64,000 bases of DNA from Candidatus Saccharimonadota bacterium (lineage in GTDB: Bacteria; Patescibacteriota; Saccharimonadia; Saccharimonadales; Saccharimonadaceae), in the NCBI GenBank assembly GCA_017404795.1, contig JAFRBR010000024.1, positions 19,017-83,016 of the forward strand. Direction: 5' to 3'. This document shows positions 58,669-64,000 of the stretch, piece after piece. Position 1 is the stretch's first letter, and the number at the start of each line of letters is the position of its first letter. The notes beneath the pieces were generated by a model that was given only the letters and a program-made list of their open reading frames with translations, did not search any database and was not told the DNA's origin. Made by a program: the position numbers and the translations under genes.

Positions 58669-59697
58669 ATGGCAAAAAAGGAAGCGGTGGAAAAGAAAAC
58701 TACTAAAGGGGCGGAGGATGGGAAGAGCGAGGCGCTGAAGTTGGCGATGGCGCAGATTACCAAGCAGTTTGGTGACGGGTCAATCATGAAGTTGGGTGAT
58801 GCGCCAAAGATGGATGTGGAGCTTTTACCATCTGGGTCATTGTCGCTTGATTTGGCGCTTGGTGGTGGCTGGCCAAAGGGGCGGATTATTGAGATTTACG
58901 GGCCGGAATCATCGGGTAAGACGACTTTGGCTTTGCACGCGATTGCGGAGATGCAGAAGCAGGGTGGGCAGGCGGCGTTTATTGATGCGGAGCATGCTCT
59001 GGACCCGGCTTATGCGAAGAAGATTGGGGTAGATACGGAGAATTTGTTGATTTCTCAGCCGGACAATGGGGAACAGGCGCTGGAGATTTGCGAGACGCTG
59101 GTGCGGTCTAATGCAGTGGATTTGATTGTGGTGGACTCGGTGGCGGCGTTGGTGCCACAGGCAGAAATTGACGGTGATATGGGTGATGCGCAGATGGGGT
59201 TGCAGGCTAGGTTAATGTCGCAAGCAATGCGGAAATTGACCGGGATTATTTCTAAATCGCGAGCGACGGTGATATTTATTAATCAGATTCGGATGAAGAT
59301 CGGGGTGATGTTTGGCAATCCGGAGACGACTACGGGCGGTAATGCATTGAAGTTTTATGCTTCGGTGCGAGTGGATATTCGGCGGATTGGGCAGATTAAA
59401 GACGGGGACAATGTGGCTGGTAACCGGACCAAGGTGAAGGTGGTAAAGAATAAAATCGCGGCGCCCTTCAGAATGGCGGAATTTGATATCATGTATAATG
59501 AAGGGATTTCGAAACCGGGTGATGTATTGGACCTCGGTGTGACTTATGGGGTATTAGAGAAATCCGGCGCGTTTATTAAATACAAGGGAGAAACTTTGGG
59601 CCAAGGCCGCGAAGCGGTGAAGAAATTATTCCGTGAAAAACCAGAATTAATGGTGGAGATTGAGGCACAAGTGCGTGAAAAAGCCGCAGCAGAGTAA
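58669..59697 (+). CDS. recA: Recombinase RecA
   Basis: 342 aa. Homologous recombination and repair. Walker [25 protein letters not shown] (Walker B), [21 protein letters not shown] (loop L2), C-terminal domain. TATAAT at 58639-58644 and AAAGG give a short leader. Stop and recX start overlap (TAATG). Confidence 0.98.
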   Translation: MAKKEAVEKKTTKGAEDGKSEALKLAMAQITKQFGDGSIMKLGDAPKMDVELLPSGSLSLDLALGGGWPKGRIIEIYGPESSGKTTLALHAIAEMQKQGGQAAFIDAEHALDPAYAKKIGVDTENLLISQPDNGEQALEICETLVRSNAVDLIVVDSVAALVPQAEIDGDMGDAQMGLQARLMSQAMRKLTGIISKSRATVIFINQIRMKIGVMFGNPETTTGGNALKFYASVRVDIRRIGQIKDGDNVAGNRTKVKVVKNKIAAPFRMAEFDIMYNEGISKPGDVLDLGVTYGVLEKSGAFIKYKGETLGQGREAVKKLFREKPELMVEIEAQVREKAAAE

Positions 59698-60458
59698 TGG
59701 AAATATATAGATTAAAAGATAAGGTACCTGAGGAAGAAGAGAAAATCAAAATGACACTTCCTCGACACGCTTCGTCGCGCCCTCGCTCAAGGGGCTCCTC
59801 GCTCTTTCCGCTCCCGTCGTCGCGGACGGTCTCGGATAGTGCCATTTCTGATTTTCTTATCACCGATCTTAAACAGGGTATTAAGAATCCGAATCGGGTG
59901 AATGTGTTTGTGAATGAAAAATTTGCGTTTTCGCTGGATGTGGCGCAGGTGGTGGACTATAAATTGAAGATTGGGTTAGTGGTTTCTAATGAACAACTAG
60001 CGGAATATAAAAAAGCTTCGGAATTTGGGAAATTGTATCAGCGGGCGTTGGAATGGGCGCTGATGCGGCCTAGAAGCGAAAGAGAAATTTATGATTATTT
60101 ATATAAAAAAGTATATGAGAAAAAACTAGATAAGAATTATATAAATCTGATAATTGAGAGGTTGAAAGAGAAAAAATATGTAGATGATCGAATATTTGTA
60201 AAGTATTATGTAGAGAATAGATTTGTAAAGAAGGGAATTTCTAGAAAAAGACTAGAAATGGAGCTAGCGAAAAAAGGTGTGGCGAGGGAAATTATAGACG
60301 AGATGATTAATGGGCGAAACGACGAGGAAGAAATTGATAAATTGATTGCACGAAAACGCGATAAGTATGATGATGATAAATTGATTAGTTATCTTCGTCG
60401 GCAAGGGTTTTCGTATCAGCTGGCGCAAAGCCGGGTTCGTGAGTACGGAAAGGATTGA
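59697..60458 (+). CDS. recX: RecX with an N-terminal palindromic insert
   Basis: 253 aa. RecA modulator made of three-helix repeats (ALEWALMRPRSEREIYDYLY, KKYVDDRIFVKYYVENR, ARKRDKYDDDKLISYLRRQGF). Residues about 15-53 (KMTLPRHASSRP...SDSAISDF) are unlike RecX and are encoded by the palindrome at 59741-59856. Start overlaps the recA stop, so it is coupled. Its last 74 nt overlap the convergent PRC-barrel gene. Confidence 0.88.
   Translation: MEIYRLKDKVPEEEEKIKMTLPRHASSRPRSRGSSLFPLPSSRTVSDSAISDFLITDLKQGIKNPNRVNVFVNEKFAFSLDVAQVVDYKLKIGLVVSNEQLAEYKKASEFGKLYQRALEWALMRPRSEREIYDYLYKKVYEKKLDKNYINLIIERLKEKKYVDDRIFVKYYVENRFVKKGISRKRLEMELAKKGVAREIIDEMINGRNDEEEIDKLIARKRDKYDDDKLISYLRRQGFSYQLAQSRVREYGKD
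59741..59856. repeat. Palindromic insert PE-E inside recX
   Basis: Arms GAAAATCA-AAATG-CACT (59741-59758) and complement (59838-59856) pair with one mismatch and one gap; the core is GC-rich, with GTCGCG-type hairpins and codes Arg/Ser/Pro in the recX frame. Confidence 0.7.
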
Positions 60459-60990
60459 CGAAGTTGGGGACGAAGTCCTCTTTGGACGCGCGAGCTTTGA
60501 TGGTTTTTTCTTCGTCTTTTACGATGACTTTGTAGTCGGTGATTTCAACGATTTCGCGGCGATGAATGATGAGTTCGGGGTCAATGAAGCTCTTGACTAA
60601 GGGGCGCTTGACGATGATTTGTTGGATAGTAAAATCATCGGAAGTGGCGGTGAAATCGATGATGGTGCCGAGCTTGGTGCCCTTTCTGGTTTCGACTTTG
60701 AGGCCGATAAGACTGAAATTAAGATCTAGGACTTTTTGAATCTTGACGACATCTGAGGGGCCGATGAGTTCGTCGTTATCATCAATTACCATGCCAAGGT
60801 GGGAGTATTCGCGGATGGATTTGACGTCCAAAATATTGTTGGTGGCGTTTACAATGGGGCCGGTGAGCTTGAAAGCGAGAATTTTGAGGTTGTCAGGGTT
60901 GACGATGGGTTCGGTGACCTCAGCAATGGGGCCGCTGGCTTGGACACTGAGAACTGGAGTGCCGACGAGGCGTGAATTGTAGACTAACAT
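60385..60990 (-). CDS. PRC-barrel domain protein
   Basis: 201 aa with two PRC-barrel-like beta domains (MLVYNSRLVGTPVLSVQASG, LKILAFKLTG; then LIGLKVETRKGTKLGTIIDF, IQQIIVKRP). PRC barrels occur in RimM and photosynthetic reaction-centre proteins and often bind protein or RNA; the role here is unknown. TATAAT ends 6 nt before the ATG (leaderless). Its 3' end overlaps recX by 74 nt on the other strand. Confidence 0.75.
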   Translation of the reverse strand: MLVYNSRLVGTPVLSVQASGPIAEVTEPIVNPDNLKILAFKLTGPIVNATNNILDVKSIREYSHLGMVIDDNDELIGPSDVVKIQKVLDLNFSLIGLKVETRKGTKLGTIIDFTATSDDFTIQQIIVKRPLVKSFIDPELIIHRREIVEITDYKVIVKDEEKTIKARASKEDFVPNFVNPFRTHEPGFAPADTKTLADEDN

Positions 60991-60997
60991 AAGTTTA

Positions 60998-61705
60998 TTA
61001 TAACACTTCTGCGTCTTTAACGCTATATTTGCCGACCTGAGTACGACGGAGAGCGGTGAGGTAGGCGCCGGTATTTAGCTTCTTGCCGATGTCTTCGGCG
61101 AGAGTGCGGATGTAAGTGCCAGAGCTACAGTGGACACGGATTTGAAGCTCGGGATAATGGTAGGTTAGGATTTCGATGGAATAGATTTCGACCTCTCTGA
61201 CTGGGATTTCAAAATCTTTTCCGGCTCGGGCGAGTTTGTAGGCGCGTTGGCCGTTAATCTTGATGGCGCTATAACGCGGCGGGGTCTGTTGGATCTTACC
61301 AATGAACGAATTAAGGACAAATTCAATAATACTTAATTTCGGACACGCGTCGATTTCCCCTGTCGCCACAGGGGAAATCGCGCTAATTCTCGCCTTGCCA
61401 GGCTCCGAAATGTCCTCAATCAAGTATCGTTGAATTTGTCCTTCTGGGTCGCCGGTGGTGGAAGTGTAGCCGAGACGCAAGGTGGCTTCGTAGGTTTTGT
61501 CGAGCTTTAAGAATTCGTTAGACTTCTTGGTCATTTTGCCGGTTAAGAGGATGAGAAGGCCGGTGGCGAAGGGGTCCAAAGTGCCGGTGTGGCCGACTTT
61601 GACTTTGTGGCCAAGCTCATCGCGCAGGCGGGCACGGACTTTGGCGACGACGCCGAAGCTACTGATGTCGGCGGGTTTGTCAATTAGAATAATCTGGTCT
61701 TCCAT
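60998..61705 (-). CDS. truB: tRNA pseudouridine-55 synthase with an in-frame PE-A insert
   Basis: 235 aa. Catalytic Asp in HTGTLDPFATGLL; DKTYEATLRLGYTSTTGDPEG, TPPRYSAIKINGQRAYKLAR and SSGTYIRTLAEDIG are conserved. Between GDPEG and the IEFVLNSFIGKIQQ helix lie about 40 extra residues (with [18 protein letters not shown]) encoded by PE-A copy 2; the 81-bp core keeps the frame. Start at 61705 with TATTAT ending 6 nt upstream. Confidence 0.93.
   Translation of the reverse strand: MEDQIILIDKPADISSFGVVAKVRARLRDELGHKVKVGHTGTLDPFATGLLILLTGKMTKKSNEFLKLDKTYEATLRLGYTSTTGDPEGQIQRYLIEDISEPGKARISAISPVATGEIDACPKLSIIEFVLNSFIGKIQQTPPRYSAIKINGQRAYKLARAGKDFEIPVREVEIYSIEILTYHYPELQIRVHCSSGTYIRTLAEDIGKKLNTGAYLTALRRTQVGKYSVKDAEVL
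61314..61442. repeat. Palindromic mini-element PE-A, copy 2 (inside truB)
   Basis: Core 61339-61419 identical to 2380-2460. Private arms of 21 bp (61314-61334 and 61422-61442) are inverted copies with two mismatches; the left arm (plus strand) is truB's own sequence for the IIEFVL helix, so the right one looks like an inverted duplicate of it. Confidence 0.92.
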
Positions 61706-61814
61706 GCTAAAATAATAGCATAAACAGGGGTGGAGGGCAAGGGTGGAGAATTTGCATAGAAAAGAGAAGTGCGAGGTATTCTTGCAGCGAGGTTGGCGAT
61801 GGTGGGCGGCAGAG

Positions 61815-63734
61815 CTAGTCGATGAGACCGGTGGAGTGGAGCTCTTGTTGAATTTTGCCTTTGGCTGTGAAAGTATGTTTGCTGAAAATGAGACCAAAAA
61901 CGAGAGCAATAATGAAATGACAGAGCAGTATCAGCAAATAGATAAGATAATCGTTTTGATAGAAACCACCGATAGTTTCGCGTATAGCGTTCATTGAAGG
62001 ATAGAACGGCATGAAGGGTTGCAAGGTTTGGAAGAATTTGGGTAGCAATTCAATAGGGAAGGTGCCGCCAGAGCCGGCGACTTGTAAAACTAGAATAACG
62101 ATGGATAAGGCTTGGCCGACTTTGCCAAAAGCAGCGGTAAGGGCATAAATAATCAAGACAAAAGTGAGGCTAGAAAGCATGAGGGTGATGAGGAATAGGG
62201 GTAAATTGACGGTTTGAACTTGCAAAACTAGGTCACCGAGACCGATGACTAGCCCTTGCAGCATAGCGATACTGCCGAATAATAAGAAGCGGCCGAAGAA
62301 TTTTTGATAGTTTTTGGCTTTGGCGGTGAGTTTGGATTTTTTGATGTCGATTTTGAGGATGGCGGTGAGGATGGTGCAGCCGACCCAACAGGCGAGGATA
62401 GAGTAAAATGGAGCCATTTCGGAGCCGTAGTCGGCGATGGCGTAAACTGCGATTTCGTTGGATTCTACAGGGTTGGAGAGGAAATTGGCGATGATTTCTG
62501 GATCATTACTAAGTAAGTTGGTGAGAGTTTGAATGACTTCGCTGTCTTTGATGGAGTTGATTTGGTTGATGGCAGAGTCGAGGTCGGTTTGAAAAGTGGC
62601 AAGAGTGGAATCGAGGCTGCTGCCAAGTTGGCTACCACTCTGGAGGGCCTGAACGGCGTATTGCATAGAGATTTCGAGGTCGCTAAGAGTAGTAGTGAGA
62701 TTGGAAATGAGGTTGTTGGCTTCGCTGATGGTGTGGGTAGCCTTTTGATAGAGCTGGTCGAGCTCTGTTCTAGCGGAAGTTTGGAACTGGTCGTGGAGAG
62801 ATGAGATTTCGTCGATAGTGGTTTGGAGTTTGGCTTTAACGGCGTCTAACTCGGCGGAACTAGGAAGGATGGCGTTTAATAATTGTTGGATGCTTTCTAG
62901 TTCGGTAATTTGGTCGGAAAGTTGAGTAAGTAAATCTTGAACGCTAGAGAGGTCGGTGAAGTTGTGGATGGTGTCGAGAGTGTTTTGGGCATAGATGAGG
63001 TCTTGGCTGGCGGTGGCGTTTAAGTCTGACAAGATAGGAAAGACGGATTCGAGGGTGGAGAGAGATTTGCTGGTGGTATCTAGAGCGAGGGTGGTGGTCC
63101 TAGTAATATCGCGGAGTTGGCCGACCTTGGTTTTAGTGTCTTGGAGTTTGGCGATGAGGCTGTCGGCCGTATTATTGCCTTTGGTGATGAGGCCGATTTT
63201 TTCGGTGGCATCGGCGATTTTATAAAGAAGAGTGTTGGTAAATGCTTGGTTGGCGCTATCTTTAATGGCACCGGCGGCTTTGCTGACGATGATGGGGGCG
63301 ATGGGGTTTTTCTTGTTATTGACATAAAAATTGAAAGTGGGCTTCTGAAGAGTAGTGTCACCTAGAATAGTGGTGAGATTTTGACTAAAATCCTTGGGGA
63401 TAATAATGGCGCCATAAAAACTACTCTGGTTGACGCCTTCAAGGGCGGTGGTTTCATCGGTGAAAGTCCATTTCATGGCGTCATTTTGTTGGAGGGCGTC
63501 GGTGATTTGGTTGCCGATATTGAGGTCCTCGCCGATGATAGTGGTACCTTGGTCTTCATTAACTACGGCGATAGGAATGTTTTCGGTGTTATCGTAAGGA
63601 TTCCAGTTGGAGTCGATATTGAGCCAAGCGTAGATACCGGGAATAAAAATTACGCCAAAAACAATGAGTATTGCCATTTTGCTTTTGGCTAGACTCTTTA
63701 AATCTTCTCTGAAAATTTGAAAAATTGTACGCAT
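61815..63734 (-). CDS. YhgE/Pip-type membrane protein (ABC-2 family)
   Basis: 639 aa. N-terminal membrane helix (MAILIVFGVIFIPGIYAWLN), the YhgE signature region (WNPYDNTENIPIAVVNEDQG, YGAIIIPKDFSQNL), a long coiled-coil outer domain (about 190-400) and five or six C-terminal helices (LACWVGCTILTAILKI, FLLFGSIAMLQGLVIGLGDL, LSIVILVLQVAGSGGTFPIE). Related proteins are phage receptors or part of type VII-like export systems. Here an envelope transporter is inferred. No SD or tight -10 is seen. Confidence 0.85.
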   Translation of the reverse strand: MRTIFQIFREDLKSLAKSKMAILIVFGVIFIPGIYAWLNIDSNWNPYDNTENIPIAVVNEDQGTTIIGEDLNIGNQITDALQQNDAMKWTFTDETTALEGVNQSSFYGAIIIPKDFSQNLTTILGDTTLQKPTFNFYVNNKKNPIAPIIVSKAAGAIKDSANQAFTNTLLYKIADATEKIGLITKGNNTADSLIAKLQDTKTKVGQLRDITRTTTLALDTTSKSLSTLESVFPILSDLNATASQDLIYAQNTLDTIHNFTDLSSVQDLLTQLSDQITELESIQQLLNAILPSSAELDAVKAKLQTTIDEISSLHDQFQTSARTELDQLYQKATHTISEANNLISNLTTTLSDLEISMQYAVQALQSGSQLGSSLDSTLATFQTDLDSAINQINSIKDSEVIQTLTNLLSNDPEIIANFLSNPVESNEIAVYAIADYGSEMAPFYSILACWVGCTILTAILKIDIKKSKLTAKAKNYQKFFGRFLLFGSIAMLQGLVIGLGDLVLQVQTVNLPLFLITLMLSSLTFVLIIYALTAAFGKVGQALSIVILVLQVAGSGGTFPIELLPKFFQTLQPFMPFYPSMNAIRETIGGFYQNDYLIYLLILLCHFIIALVFGLIFSKHTFTAKGKIQQELHSTGLID

Positions 63735-63886
63735 ATATCCAATTAAAACTTCTTGATGAAGTGGTCACATTATATAGTATAATTGTACCATATTTTTAGA
63801 AAAATTCAAGGGGTTGATGGGGTTGGATCTATTTTTTGGGTGAATTTTAGTTCTTGACTTTGCGAAATGTGTGGTATAATGAGCTT

Positions 63887-64000
63887 ATGGTAAGAAGGTT
63901 TAAGATGAATAATAGGTCGGGTGGGGCAGCTAGCGTGGCTAGCGTGGCTAGCGTGGCTAGCGTGGCTGATTTAGCATCCGCCAAAAATCCTCTCTCTCTC
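63887..64000 (+). CDS. Partial gene with tandem Ala-Ser-Val repeats at its N-terminus
   Basis: Begins MVRRFKMNNRSGGA, then four ASV units and ADLASAKNPLSL to the window edge. TATAAT (63875-63880) ends 6 nt before the ATG, the usual leaderless layout. Too short to assign. Confidence 0.6.
   Translation, partial: MVRRFKMNNRSGGAASVASVASVASVADLASAKNPLSL
63929..63964 (+). repeat. 9-bp tandem repeat (four units)
   Basis: GCTAGCGTG four times, in frame (Ala-Ser-Val). Unit length of three codons allows copy-number change without frameshift. Confidence 0.95.

Noticed and set aside
1..64000. Recoded genetic code (TGA as Gly)
   Set aside because: Family-length proteins such as PolA's upstream neighbour, MutM and MurB end at TGA at the expected places, so TGA is a stop.
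1..64000. CRISPR array
   Set aside because: No series of regularly spaced direct repeats; the short tandem repeats at 51800 and 63929 have no spacers.

Overview
This window reads as a chromosome segment of a reduced-genome bacterium of the Candidate Phyla Radiation (Patescibacteria), most like Saccharibacteria (TM7). That assignment is an inference. It rests on short versions of universal proteins (sigma-70 of 323 aa, DNA polymerase I without its proofreading domain, HolA of 201 aa, HrcA of 251 aa), on pilus and type IV-secretion-like envelope genes, on many small membrane proteins with no known family, and on about two dozen genes whose TATAAT box ends only 5-9 nt before the start codon (predicted leaderless mRNAs). 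TGA works as an ordinary stop, which argues against the recoded CPR lineages (Gracilibacteria, Absconditabacteria).

Layout. 0-6.7 kb: a partial phosphotransacetylase-like gene, dnaK behind two CIRCE operators, rpoD, a VirB2/TrbC-like pilin, a lipid kinase, a P-loop kinase and an APH-like kinase. 6.7-21.6 kb: housekeeping genes (NMP-kinase-like, polA, mutM, holA, rpsT, rpsU, adk, map, ftsA, pyrG, pilB, a methyltransferase) with tRNA-Asp and tRNA-Ser. 21.7-27.8 kb: tRNA-Arg followed by a diversity-generating retroelement (DGR): a 973-aa secreted target with a C-terminal variable repeat, an Avd-like protein, a reverse transcriptase and a template repeat. 27.8-46.8 kb: aspS, a CBS protein, a thioredoxin-fold protein, a type IV pilin cluster, an FAD oxidoreductase, hrcA-grpE, the L25 gene, a PfkB-aldolase fusion and tpiA, with tRNA-Ile and tRNA-fMet. 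46.8-55.3 kb: tRNA-His and tRNA-Gly, an accessory stretch of repeat-rich surface or membrane proteins, and a VirB6/TrbL-like gene. 55.3-64 kb: an ORF6N gene set into the 3' end of folD, then murB, recA-recX, a PRC-barrel protein, truB, a YhgE/Pip-type membrane protein and a partial gene with 9-bp tandem repeats.

Two systems stand out. First, the DGR can be proved from the sequence alone. The 237-bp template (27165-27401) and variable repeat (24669-24905) differ at 20 positions, and every difference falls on a template adenine. The template lies downstream of the reverse transcriptase on the opposite strand, with its own TATAAT and a structured 5' leader of about 290 nt. Second, the window is peppered with 110-130 bp palindromic mini-elements. 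Three families (called PE-A, PE-B and PE-C here) each occur twice, with a conserved structured core and compensatory base changes in PE-B and PE-C. Every copy is extended by long inverted-repeat arms whose sequence is private to that locus. PE-A and two unrelated elements interrupt truB, murB and recX in frame, recalling Rickettsia palindromic elements. A further element joins the 3' ends of holA and rpsT.

Smaller oddities include tRNA fragments copied downstream of three tRNA genes, a tRNA-Arg separated from its promoter by a terminator-like hairpin, a tRNA-Ile with anticodon UAU, an initiator tRNA with only two of the three diagnostic G:C pairs, and repeated insertion at the folD 3' end.
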